Below are positions 16,783 through 24,574 of a DNA stretch of 29,742 nt, in pieces. The stretch covers positions 1-29,742 of the forward strand of contig DCUF01000020.1 of assembly GCA_002328485.1 (NCBI GenBank), in the 5' to 3' direction. The notes below the pieces were generated by a model. The model was not told the origin of the DNA. It saw nothing but the letters and a program-made list of their open reading frames with translations, and did not search any database. Position 1 is the first letter of the stretch, and each line of letters begins with the position of its first letter. The translations under genes and the position numbers were made by a program. This DNA is from Deltaproteobacteria bacterium UBA2221. GTDB taxonomy: Bacteria > Desulfobacterota > Syntrophorhabdia > Syntrophorhabdales > WCHB1-27.

Positions 16783-17043
16783 GTGTTGAGAAGGTTGCTT
16801 TTATTAGCCGGTGCATTACTGCTCAGTGGTTGCTTGGGCATGCCGCAGTCGGTTCGGCCGGTTACTGATTTTCAATTGAATAGATATTTGGGCAAGTGGT
16901 ACGAGATTGCCCGATTAGATCATTCGTTTGAAAGAGGTTTGAACCAGGTTACTGCCGAATACGCACCAAGAAACAATGGCGGCGTCTCAGTAATCAATCG
17001 AGGCTTTTCTGAACCGGAGAACAAATGGAAAGAAGCCATATGA
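16783..17043 (+). pseudogene. blc: Truncated bacterial lipocalin (N-terminal half only)
   Basis: Lipocalins of the Blc type are outer-membrane lipoproteins of about 170-180 residues that bind lipids. This frame codes only about 86. GTG 16783 (or TTG 16786) follows GAGGAGG. A lipoprotein signal (LLLLAGALLLSGC) is followed by LNRYLGKWYEIARLDHSFE, which holds the lipocalin GxW motif, then VTAEYAPRNNGGVSVINRG and FSEPENKWKEAI before a TGA. The family normally continues here with EGKAYF and five more strands, and none of that is present in any frame before the next gene. The 3' half has therefore been lost. The next gene, a sulfatase, starts 35 bases on. A folded barrel is impossible from this piece. 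Confidence 0.85.
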
Positions 17044-17078
17044 TACGGAGTTCAAGGAGTAAACAAGGAGGAAGTCCT

Positions 17079-19505
17079 ATGAAGCGAAACGCAACAACGA
17101 CAGGTCTTTGCTTTGCTTTAACGGCCGGTTGTGCCGCGACAGCCCTGGCACAGACCGGCATGGACCGGACGGTGCTGCCGATCCCTGAACCGAAGCGCCC
17201 GAACAGTACTTTGCTTGACGTCCGGGATGCCCCGCCTCCGCCATCGCGCTTCGAGGTCAAGGCACCGGCAGGCGCCCCGAACGTGCTGATCGTACTCATT
17301 GACGACTTCGGGTTCGGCCAGTCCAGCGCCTTCGGGGGACCCATTCCCATGCCTAACGCGGAGCGCCTTGCAAACAATGGTCTCAAGTACAACACATTCC
17401 ATACGTGCGCGTTGAGCTCGCCCACGCGGGCGGCTCTGCTCACCGGCCGCAACCACCACACCAACAACACTGGTTCAGTCATGGAGACCGCTACGGCCTT
17501 CCCGGGAAACACCGGCCAGCGTCCCGAGAGCGTCGCTCCCCTGGCGATGATGCTGCGATACAACGGCTACACCACTGCTGCCTTCGGGAAGAGCCATGAG
17601 ACGGCGGCATGGGAAGTCAGTCCCTCCGGCCCGACGGACCGCTGGCCAACCCGTAGCGGTTTTGACAAGTTTTATGGCTTCATGGGCGGCGAGACGAACC
17701 AGTGGGCACCGTCCATCTATGACGGCATGGTCAAGGTCGAGGTGCCGAGAGACAAGAATTACCACTTTACCACGGACATGACCAACCAGGCGATAACGTG
17801 GATGCGGTCCGTGAAGTCGTTGACTCCGGACAGGCCCTTCTTCATCTATTATGCACCGGGCGCCACCCACGCACCGCACCAGGTGTCAAAGGAATGGATC
17901 GCCAGGTTCAAGGGCAACTTCGACCAGGGCTGGGATAAGCTGCGGGAAGAGACCCTGGCCCGCCAGATCAAGCTGGGCGTCGTGCCTGCGGGCACGAAGC
18001 TTACGCCCAAGCCGACCGCCATCAAGGACTGGGACAAGCTGACAGCGGATGAAAAGAAGCTCTTTAGCCGTCAGATGGAGGTATATGCAGGCTTTGCCGC
18101 ACATACCGACTATGAGGTCGGCCGGCTCATCGATGCCGTCGCGGACATGGGCCAGCTCGATAACACCCTTGTGTTCTACATCCTCGGCGACAACGGCGCG
18201 AGCGCCGAAGGCGGCATGAACGGGTCATTCAACGAGGGCGCCTATTTCAATGGGGTTTCGGAATCGCTCCAGGACGTCTTGAAGCATTATAATGAGCTTG
18301 GCAGCCCGAGCACCTTTAATCACTATGCTATCGGCTGGGCGGTTGCCGGCGATACGCCCTTCTCCTGGACCAAGCAGATAGCCTCAAACTATGGCGGAAC
18401 GCGCAACGGCATGGTTATCCATTGGCCGAAGGGAATCAAGGTCAAAAACGAGATGCGTTCCCAGTGGCACCATGTCATCGATATCGCGCCGACTGTCCTT
18501 GAGGCAGCAGGCCTGCCAGAGCCCAAGGTGGTCAACGGCATTCCCCAGACCCCCATCGAAGGCGTAAGTATGCTGTACAGCTTCAATGACGCCCAGGCAA
18601 AAGACCGGCATCTAACCCAGTACTTCGAGATAATCGGAAACCGTGCCGTCTACCATGACGGTTGGTTTGCGGGTACGGTTCACAAGGCGCCGTGGGAGTC
18701 CAAGCCACGGGCAACACTGGAAAGCGACACGTGGGAGCTTTACGACACCCGGAACGATTTCAGCCTGGCCAACGACCTGGCGAAACAGAACCCGGCCAAG
18801 CTCAAGGAGATGCAGGACCTGTTCATCACCGAAGCGGTCAAGTATAATGTGCTTCCCATCGATGACCGCTCCCTGGAGCGCCTCAATGCTGCACTCGTCG
18901 GACGTCCCGACCTGATGGCCGGCCGGACCTCCCTCACGGTCTATGAAGGGATGATCGGGATGTCGGAAAACGTCTTCATTAACATAAAGAACCGGTCGCA
19001 CACAGTTACTGCTGAGGTGCAGATCCCCAAAGGCGGCGCCAAGGGCGCCATCCTCGCCCAGGCCGGCAGGTTTGGTGGCTGGAGCCTTTATGTGAAAGAC
19101 GGTAAACCAACCTATACATACAACTTCCTGGGAATGAAGCGCTTTACCATCGCTTCCAAAAACCCTTTGCCTGCCGGGAAGGCCACGATCCGCTACGAAT
19201 TTGCCTATGACGGAGGCGGGCTGGGCAAGGGTGGTATGGGGACGATCTTCGTCAACGGTAAGCAAGTGGCCAGGGGGCGCATCGAGCAGACCCAGGCGAT
19301 GATCTTCTCGGCCGATGAAGGAGCTGACGTCGGTCAGGACGGTGAGACGCCGGTCGCCGAGAATTATGGCATTAAGGCACCCTACACATTTACCGGCAAA
19401 ATTCACAAGGTCACCGTTGACGTAAAGGAGATGGGAAAGGCGGAAAAGGCGCAGGAAAATAGACTGCGCGCCGAGACAACTGTGAGGAAATTTCTGTCTG
19501 ACTAA
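17079..19505 (+). CDS. Arylsulfatase, Ser-type (periplasmic sulfatase 2)
   Basis: This 808-residue sulfatase has start ATG 17079 set by AAGGAGG (17065-17071) and a signal peptide ending near ALAQ (residue 25). IVLIDDFGFG (residues 71-80) supplies metal-binding aspartates. The signature is S-S-P-T-R with Ser113 at the formylglycine position, where aerobic relatives have Cys. Maturation would therefore need the radical-SAM enzyme encoded at 24575. Lys170 and His172 (GKSHE) flank a Ser where Trp is usual. His263 (ATHAPH) and Asp370-Asn371 (LGDNGAS) complete the expected site. The last ~200 residues are a beta-sandwich-like domain (RFGGWSLYVKDGKPTYTYN, YDGGGLGKGGMG). It is clearly paralogous to sulfatase 3, which shares the N-terminal LPIP(D/E)PK and PRFEVKAP elements. 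The substrate is unknown. Confidence 0.95.
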   Translation: MKRNATTTGLCFALTAGCAATALAQTGMDRTVLPIPEPKRPNSTLLDVRDAPPPPSRFEVKAPAGAPNVLIVLIDDFGFGQSSAFGGPIPMPNAERLANNGLKYNTFHTCALSSPTRAALLTGRNHHTNNTGSVMETATAFPGNTGQRPESVAPLAMMLRYNGYTTAAFGKSHETAAWEVSPSGPTDRWPTRSGFDKFYGFMGGETNQWAPSIYDGMVKVEVPRDKNYHFTTDMTNQAITWMRSVKSLTPDRPFFIYYAPGATHAPHQVSKEWIARFKGNFDQGWDKLREETLARQIKLGVVPAGTKLTPKPTAIKDWDKLTADEKKLFSRQMEVYAGFAAHTDYEVGRLIDAVADMGQLDNTLVFYILGDNGASAEGGMNGSFNEGAYFNGVSESLQDVLKHYNELGSPSTFNHYAIGWAVAGDTPFSWTKQIASNYGGTRNGMVIHWPKGIKVKNEMRSQWHHVIDIAPTVLEAAGLPEPKVVNGIPQTPIEGVSMLYSFNDAQAKDRHLTQYFEIIGNRAVYHDGWFAGTVHKAPWESKPRATLESDTWELYDTRNDFSLANDLAKQNPAKLKEMQDLFITEAVKYNVLPIDDRSLERLNAALVGRPDLMAGRTSLTVYEGMIGMSENVFINIKNRSHTVTAEVQIPKGGAKGAILAQAGRFGGWSLYVKDGKPTYTYNFLGMKRFTIASKNPLPAGKATIRYEFAYDGGGLGKGGMGTIFVNGKQVARGRIEQTQAMIFSADEGADVGQDGETPVAENYGIKAPYTFTGKIHKVTVDVKEMGKAEKAQENRLRAETTVRKFLSD

Positions 19506-19634
19506 CGTTGACTGGCTACGGGGGTCGTCCTTCGACATATCATTCGTGTGGAAAGGCAAAGGATCACCACCTGTTCCCACAACATTAGAATATTTGGGAT
19601 ATTTTTCAGGGTTCAAAGGAGGCTAGATTTAAAG

Positions 19635-20984
19635 ATGGCACATAAACGATTCGTAATTGCAGCAGCAGTGGTGATTCTTTTTAGTATGCTACTCAGTATA
19701 AATGCCGGGGCAGCGGGAACACCGCCCGCCAGTACGTACTCCGGCGACTTCTGGTCCCGCTCCACCCTCACCGGCGACTGGGGTGGCGCGCGGAATGACC
19801 TGGCAAAGAAGGGCATTACCTTTGATCTGAGCCTGATCCAGATCTATCAGGGGGTCGTTGACGGCGGCAAGAAGGAAGCCTGGGAGTACGGCGGCAGAGG
19901 GGACCTCAACATTCATGCGGATACGGGCAAACTCGGCTTGTGGCCCGGAGGGTTCTTCGCGGTGGAGGTTGAGGGGAATTATAATAACTCAGCGAACCGC
20001 TACCCCGGCGCCGTCATGCCGGTGAACCTCAGCCAGATGTTTCCGCGGCCGGCCGATGATAACCTCAACGTGCCCGCATTCAATTTTACCCAGTTCCTCT
20101 CCCCGTACTTTGGTGTAATGTTCGGCAAGTTCGCCACCCTCACCTCAAACGCAGGCGATATGAATGAATTCGCCCACGGCAAAGGTGACACCCAGTTCAT
20201 GAATATGGCATTCAACCTTAATCCGGTTGTAGCGACTACAGTGCCTTACTCGGCACTGGGGGCCGGGGCCATGGTGTTGCCGACGAAAGACCCCCGCGAG
20301 GCTATCATAAGCTTCATGGTGATGCAAACCAACGGACGGTCCAGTGTCACCGGCTTCAGTGATTTGAACCAGAACTTAATGACTTTTGTCGGTGAGGGCC
20401 GCGTGAGGACAAACTTCTTCGGCCTTACTGGGCATCAGGTTTTGGGCGCAGCCTATTCCAACAAAGAGTATGGTTCCATCGATCAGAACGCCCGCGTTAT
20501 CGTAGAGAGCGGTGAGATCGAGAAGGAAAAAGGCTCGTGGAACATTCACTACAACTTTGATCAGTACCTCTATGAGCCCAAAAAAGGCTCCGGTCAAGGA
20601 ATCGGCATCTTCGGTCGCTTTGGCGTGTCTGACGGCAACCCTAACTTCATGCAATACTTTTACAGCATAGGAGTCGGCGGCAAGGGGATTATCCCCGGCC
20701 GACCCTTGGACCAGTTCGGCATCGGATACTATTATCTGGATATTCATAGCCCCACGTTCACAGGGCCCCTGGCGACCAGATCATTCCTGAGAGACGAGTA
20801 TGGGTTTGAAGCTTACTACAATATCGCGCTGACGCCCTGGATGAAATTGACTCCAGACATACAGGTCATTCGGCCTAGTCAGAAAAATGCTGTAAGTGTC
20901 GCCAACGGAGGGTTACATACCGTTAGTACGAAGAGCATAGATACGGTGACTGTTCTCGGCCTTCGGCTTCAGATGATTTTCTGA
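19635..20984 (+). CDS. OprB-type carbohydrate-selective porin
   Basis: This 449-residue outer-membrane porin belongs to the OprB family, which admits sugars and other small polar solutes. ATG 19635 follows AAAGGAGG (19616-19623) and gives a signal peptide (FVIAAAVVILFSMLLSINAGA, cleaved near AGAAG). The frame is open upstream to 19548, but that part lacks a ribosome site. The family opening LTGDWGGARNDLAKKGITFD lies near residue 40. Many short barrel strands follow, including GLWPGGFFAVEVEGNYNN, PYFGVMFGKFATL, IGIFGRFGVSDGNPN, DQFGIGYYYLDIHS and YGFEAYYNIALTPWMKLTPD. The C-terminal strand VTVLGLRLQMIF ends in Phe, the usual barrel-insertion signal. It lies about 130 bases after sulfatase 2 and could import its sulfated substrates (inference). 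Confidence 0.92.
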   Translation: MAHKRFVIAAAVVILFSMLLSINAGAAGTPPASTYSGDFWSRSTLTGDWGGARNDLAKKGITFDLSLIQIYQGVVDGGKKEAWEYGGRGDLNIHADTGKLGLWPGGFFAVEVEGNYNNSANRYPGAVMPVNLSQMFPRPADDNLNVPAFNFTQFLSPYFGVMFGKFATLTSNAGDMNEFAHGKGDTQFMNMAFNLNPVVATTVPYSALGAGAMVLPTKDPREAIISFMVMQTNGRSSVTGFSDLNQNLMTFVGEGRVRTNFFGLTGHQVLGAAYSNKEYGSIDQNARVIVESGEIEKEKGSWNIHYNFDQYLYEPKKGSGQGIGIFGRFGVSDGNPNFMQYFYSIGVGGKGIIPGRPLDQFGIGYYYLDIHSPTFTGPLATRSFLRDEYGFEAYYNIALTPWMKLTPDIQVIRPSQKNAVSVANGGLHTVSTKSIDTVTVLGLRLQMIF

Positions 20985-21012
20985 TGCCTTGTGTGACAGG
21001 TAAGGTCTGAAG

Positions 21013-21447
21013 ATGACATCACGGAGACCAATGAAGCGCGCTACCAGATGGGCGGCTCTTTTCCTGGTAGCGATATGCTTCATGGTTGCATCACATTCTG
21101 AAGCACAGAACGCCATCGGAGCCGAAAAACCGACACTGTCGGACTTCAAACGTCTGAAAGGAAAGTGGCAACGGCCCGATGGAGGATACATTCTCGAGCT
21201 GAAGAAGATGGAGAGAGACGGCACGCTTAAGGCCGCTTATTTCAACCCCCGGCCGATTAACGTTTCCAGGGCGGAAATCAAACGAAGGGGCGATACACTA
21301 ACGGTATATGTCGAACTGCGCGACGTAAACTATCCCGGATCAAGATACAATCTGCAGTATGACGCGAAGCTTGACAGACTAACAGGGACATGCTTTCAGG
21401 CGGTGCATGGTGAAACCTATGACGTTGAGTTTTCGCGTGTCAAATGA
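21013..21447 (+). CDS. Small secreted protein, unknown family
   Basis: This 144-residue protein has a signal peptide (ATRWAALFLVAICFMVASHS, cleaved near SEAQ). ATG 21031, preceded by ACGGAG, would give a more typical signal peptide than ATG 21013; both are in frame. The mature domain of about 110 residues is beta-rich and lipocalin-like in size: FKRLKGKWQRPDGGYILELK, LKAAYFNPRPINVSRAEIK, DTLTVYVELRDVNYPGSRY, DAKLDRLTGTCFQAV and ETYDVEFSRVK. I have seen similar conserved hypothetical proteins with a 'GxWxRPDGGYxLEI' opening, but no function is known to me. It lies 28 bases after the porin gene, so it is probably in the same transcript. Confidence 0.82.
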   Translation: MTSRRPMKRATRWAALFLVAICFMVASHSEAQNAIGAEKPTLSDFKRLKGKWQRPDGGYILELKKMERDGTLKAAYFNPRPINVSRAEIKRRGDTLTVYVELRDVNYPGSRYNLQYDAKLDRLTGTCFQAVHGETYDVEFSRVK

Positions 21448-22009
21448 AGCGACCTTACCGCTATGGTTATCGTATTTTCTTGTTAAGCCTTATAGAAACC
21501 AGATTTAGACTAACAATGCTCTGATAAAAAAGAGTGTCGAACATCACCGACCCAGAACACAAAAAGGGGATGCCGGATGTAGATGCTATCTGCACACGCA
21601 AAATCAGATTGAATCGGTGTCACAATGTGTCGCAACACGACGCAACATAGAACCGAATTGAACCGCATAGCCAGGGGATTCCAGGAGTACACCAGGACAT
21701 AACAGCGGACACCTGACATATAGACTGCCGGCGCAAAAAGGCAAGCCTGACTAAACGAAATACTCAACGCATTGATAGTGTACAGGTTGACGAAACGGTT
21801 GAATGAACGAGTACTGTAACTATCGGCAATACAAGCCATGCCCGAGCCAAGAAATGCTGACAGTGCTTGACCCCGAAAGCGCATAAAAGGTCAACGTCCT
21901 GGGAGCATAAAACGCAAGGATGTTCGAGCCGAAAAAGGATGGGCGCGGGTCCAGAAAACCTATGAGGTAGCAAGCACTTCGGCACAATCAACGACTAGGA
22001 GGAAGTTCG
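21448..22009 (+). other. Long intergenic stretch, content not identified
   Basis: These 562 bases hold no gene I can support. The composition is visibly more A-rich than in the flanking genes. Two open frames on the - strand (21510-21884 and 21764-21991) have no ribosome site or recognisable family. I saw no inverted repeats with a T-run, no tRNA and no transposon ends. The last 15 bases contain the ribosome site (AGGAGG, near 21997) for the amidohydrolase. It may contain that gene's promoter or a very old gene remnant. Confidence 0.4.
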
Positions 22010-23152
22010 ATGAGCACAAACCATGACGAGCAACAAGCTAGCCCCGATGTACAAAAACCCGAGGGATTAAGGAGTGAGGTTTCGCGCCGGCAGTTTCTCC
22101 AGTTCTCAACCGCTGCCGCTGCCTCGGCCGTTGTCGCAGGCGGCCTGTTCCCATCTGCCGCAGTCGCTGATGACAACCTGGTCATGGCGGGACGCAGTAA
22201 TAGGCCATCCTGGGCGCCCACAAAGTACCTGATCGATTGCCACTGCCACCTCGGCTCCGGACCGACTGTCGCAGAACTGGCGCCGACCATTCACACCGCC
22301 GCGGACTGGGGCGCGCTTCGCACCAAACAGCCGGAAAAGTTTGCCAAGGCCGTGAGCGAACAGGCCGTGGACGATTCCGCGATTCTGCTGGGGGCCATGG
22401 ACAAGTATGGCGTCACGCACGCTATCATCCAGACTGCGCCCGGCAAAGGCACCAACAACCAGATGGTGATTGACGCCGCCAAGAAGAGCAAGGGGCGATT
22501 CTTCCCGATCTACCGGCCCGAAGCGATTTCGAATGCAGCCGCAAGGGGGACGCTGGGGGTGGACTATGGTGGCGAGGTCAGCAAGGTTGTACGTCAAATC
22601 GCCGATGAACTACAGAGTCCTGCCATGAGCGCCACGCGTGGGGTGGGTGAGGTCGTGCCGATTACGACTGAAATTCATCCGGTTAAAATCGCCCGCGACA
22701 TGGCGCCGATCATGGAAGTGCTCAAGGCGCGGGGCGACCTGCCCATCATGTTCCCGACCGGATACTCGGGCTGGAAGGGCGTGCACTACTACATCTATTC
22801 TCCAATCTGGGTGGACGAGGTGGCAGCGAATTTCCCTACGGTGCCAATCGTCCTCACGAAGATGGGGCGGAGCATCCAGGCGTCTTTCGATGCCTGCCTG
22901 TCTGTGGCCATGCGCAACGCCAACGTCTACTTCGACATGACCGACACCTCGGCGGAGCACCTGCGTAAGGCGATCTCCATTATCGGCTCGCAACGGATCA
23001 TGTACGGCAGCGACCTCAGCGCCATCGCGTCGAATCATTCGACAATGGACAACCTCAGAACCGCTATCGAGGCCCGGCTGTCTGCAGATGAGCGTGAGGA
23101 CATTGCCTGGAGGACAGCAAATCAGATTTACAAACTCGGTTTGAAGGGCTGA
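22010..23152 (+). CDS. Tat-exported amidohydrolase-family (amidohydrolase 2) protein
   Basis: This 380-residue protein starts at ATG 22010 behind TAGGAGGAAG. A twin-arginine signal, SRRQFLQFS at residues 25-33, is followed by the hydrophobic stretch AAAASAVVAGGLFPSAA, which indicates export of a folded protein. The TIM-barrel starts with YLIDCHCHLG (His78, His80). The C-terminal strand IMYGSDLS gives Asp335. At the two positions where the family usually has metal-binding His, this protein shows MFPTGYS (Pro near 249) and VLTKMGRS (Lys284). The metal site may therefore be altered or empty. Family members include decarboxylases and hydrolases of aromatic or lactone substrates; no substrate can be assigned here. 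A neuromedin-U-type channel gene follows within 70 bases. Confidence 0.88.
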   Translation: MSTNHDEQQASPDVQKPEGLRSEVSRRQFLQFSTAAAASAVVAGGLFPSAAVADDNLVMAGRSNRPSWAPTKYLIDCHCHLGSGPTVAELAPTIHTAADWGALRTKQPEKFAKAVSEQAVDDSAILLGAMDKYGVTHAIIQTAPGKGTNNQMVIDAAKKSKGRFFPIYRPEAISNAAARGTLGVDYGGEVSKVVRQIADELQSPAMSATRGVGEVVPITTEIHPVKIARDMAPIMEVLKARGDLPIMFPTGYSGWKGVHYYIYSPIWVDEVAANFPTVPIVLTKMGRSIQASFDACLSVAMRNANVYFDMTDTSAEHLRKAISIIGSQRIMYGSDLSAIASNHSTMDNLRTAIEARLSADEREDIAWRTANQIYKLGLKG

Positions 23153-23219
23153 TTCAAGCCGGGTACGTTTGCGAAAGCAGGCTTGTTGCCGCGACTTTGA
23201 CGCAAAGTGAGGAGCAGTT

Positions 23220-24035
23220 ATGACTGCGAAAAGATGCCGATGGATGTTTCTTTTCGTGATGATCATCTCGGTGTGGGCTGCTCCGGTCCCAGCACAGGAC
23301 GATCAGCAGGCGGAATTGGCCAAAGAGTTGGCAAACCCGATCGCCTCGCTGATCAGCGTGCCGTTGCAGTACAACTACGACGGGTATGGAGGACGGAATG
23401 ATGGTGCCTCGATCAGCCGTCTGAACATCCAGCCGGTTATCCCGTTTTCGCTGGGCAAGGATTGGAACCTGATCACGCGGACCATTGTGCCGCTCGTTGA
23501 TCAGCATGGTTTCCCGTCAAACGACATGAACAAATCCGGCCTTAGCGACATCACGGCCAGCCAGTTCTTTTCGCCGAAATCGCCGACTGCCGGGGGCTTG
23601 ATTTGGGGAGGCGGGCCGGTCGAATTGCTGCCGACGGCTACCGACAGCGCCCTCGGCAGTGCAAAGTGGGGCATCGGGCCGACGGCGGTGGTGCTGAAAC
23701 AGCAGGGGGGATGGACGGTCGGTTTTCTGGGGAATCACATCTGGTCGGTTGCCGGCAAAAGCGACCGGGCTGATGTCAATGCCACCTTCCTGCAGCCCTT
23801 TGTGAGCTATACCACCAAAACGAAGACAACGATTGGCTTGGTTACGGAATCCACCTATGACTGGAAGAACAAGGAGTGGTCGGTTCCGATGATTCCCCAA
23901 GTGGCGCAATTGTTCAAAATCGGACCCCAGATACTCCAACTAGCCGTAGGCGGGAGATACTGGGCTGCGGCGCCGGATAACGGACCCAAGGGCTGGGGGG
24001 TAAGGGTGCAGTTAACGTTTGTGTTCCCCCAATAG
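23220..24035 (+). CDS. Outer-membrane channel, neuromedin U / MetA-pathway family, copy 2
   Basis: This 271-residue paralogue of the channel at 15781 starts at ATG 23220, preceded by GTGAGGAG. The signal peptide is WMFLFVMIISVWAAPVPAQ. Shared landmarks, in the same order, are AELAKELANPIASLISVP, LNIQPVIPFSLGKDWNLITRT, SGLSDITASQFFSP, LIWGGGPVELLPT, LFKIGPQILQLAVGG and a final strand GVRVQLTFVFPQ. Hydrophobic residues alternate as expected for a barrel. The loop after SLISVP is richer in Gly/Asn than in copy 1, and the sequences have diverged substantially, so the duplication is old or the copies arrived separately. It sits after the Tat-exported amidohydrolase and probably provides outer-membrane passage for a related compound (inference). 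Confidence 0.87.
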   Translation: MTAKRCRWMFLFVMIISVWAAPVPAQDDQQAELAKELANPIASLISVPLQYNYDGYGGRNDGASISRLNIQPVIPFSLGKDWNLITRTIVPLVDQHGFPSNDMNKSGLSDITASQFFSPKSPTAGGLIWGGGPVELLPTATDSALGSAKWGIGPTAVVLKQQGGWTVGFLGNHIWSVAGKSDRADVNATFLQPFVSYTTKTKTTIGLVTESTYDWKNKEWSVPMIPQVAQLFKIGPQILQLAVGGRYWAAAPDNGPKGWGVRVQLTFVFPQ

Positions 24036-24097
24036 GCCGGAGACTGGCAATTTTGACCGCATCGACTGTCATGATAACTGTGAACGATGTTTCTCAC

Positions 24098-24107
24098 AAA
24101 AGGAGGT
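24098..24107 (+). promoter_or_regulatory. Very strong ribosome binding site before an interrupted small frame
   Basis: AAAAGGAGGT is fully complementary to the 3' end of 16S rRNA and lies 7 bases before ATG 24115. It argues that the interrupted frame downstream is, or recently was, a translated gene. Confidence 0.75.
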
Positions 24108-24114
24108 CAATATT

Positions 24115-24372
24115 ATGAAAATGCAGCAAGTCAGCGTTCTTCCACGTCAGTACGATAAATGGGCCGCAAACGATACCATACGGCTCTAGCACGAGGCCAG
24201 GACGTACACGGATATACCCGCCTATTTTGTTATCAACCAGGTAACGCATACCAACCTGGCGAGAGAGGCGATAGATGCCATGCGAGACCTTGCAGAGAGC
24301 GCTCAGAACCCTATATTTTTGGCTCAGGTTGACTCCTTCAACAAGGCCAATTTAATAAAAATTGATCTATAG
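24115..24372 (+). pseudogene. Small gene with in-frame amber codon (24187-24189), unknown family
   Basis: From ATG 24115, behind a near-perfect ribosome site, 24 codons (MKMQQVSVLPRQYDKWAAND, then TIRL) run to a TAG. The same frame then continues for 60 more codons (HEARTYTDIPAYFVINQVTH near the break, then LAREAIDAMRDLAESAQNP and LAQVDSFNKANLIKIDL) to a second TAG at 24370-24372. The part after the stop reads like genuine protein, with an amphipathic helix in the middle. I know no family. No signal peptide is visible, so unlike its neighbours the product would be cytosolic. The simplest view is a nonsense mutation. Readthrough, for example pyrrolysine insertion, is a remote alternative because TAG is an ordinary terminator elsewhere in this window (3220, 6619, 7097, 14964). 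Confidence 0.6.
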
Positions 24373-24574
24373 GCCAGGTAGTAAATAGTTGTCTATGGGA
24401 AAACGCTGAACGCATCGCCAAATCAACACCAACTAAAATTTGCTTGGTTTCTTCGAACCCTGAAAGGAATATACTAACAGTAAAAGACCGCCGCCATTCA
24501 GGAACCGCATTCCCCTGTCCTCACAGAAGCTCGCCGGTTCCCGCGGACGATATTAGCATGCAGAGGACCACGTC

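Noticed and set aside
18612..19616. 334-codon - strand open frame antisense to sulfatase 2
   Set aside because: It is a shadow of the sulfatase coding pattern, with no recognisable motif or ribosome site.
21510..21991. Two - strand open frames in the gap before the amidohydrolase
   Set aside because: They overlap each other, have no ribosome site and no recognisable domain, and their Cys/Phe/Leu/Ser-rich composition looks like read-through of A-rich DNA.
24187..24189. Pyrrolysine insertion as the favoured reading of the amber codon
   Set aside because: TAG ends several intact genes in this window, no pyl genes are seen, and the frame has no similarity I can identify to methylamine methyltransferases. 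It is kept only as a remote option.
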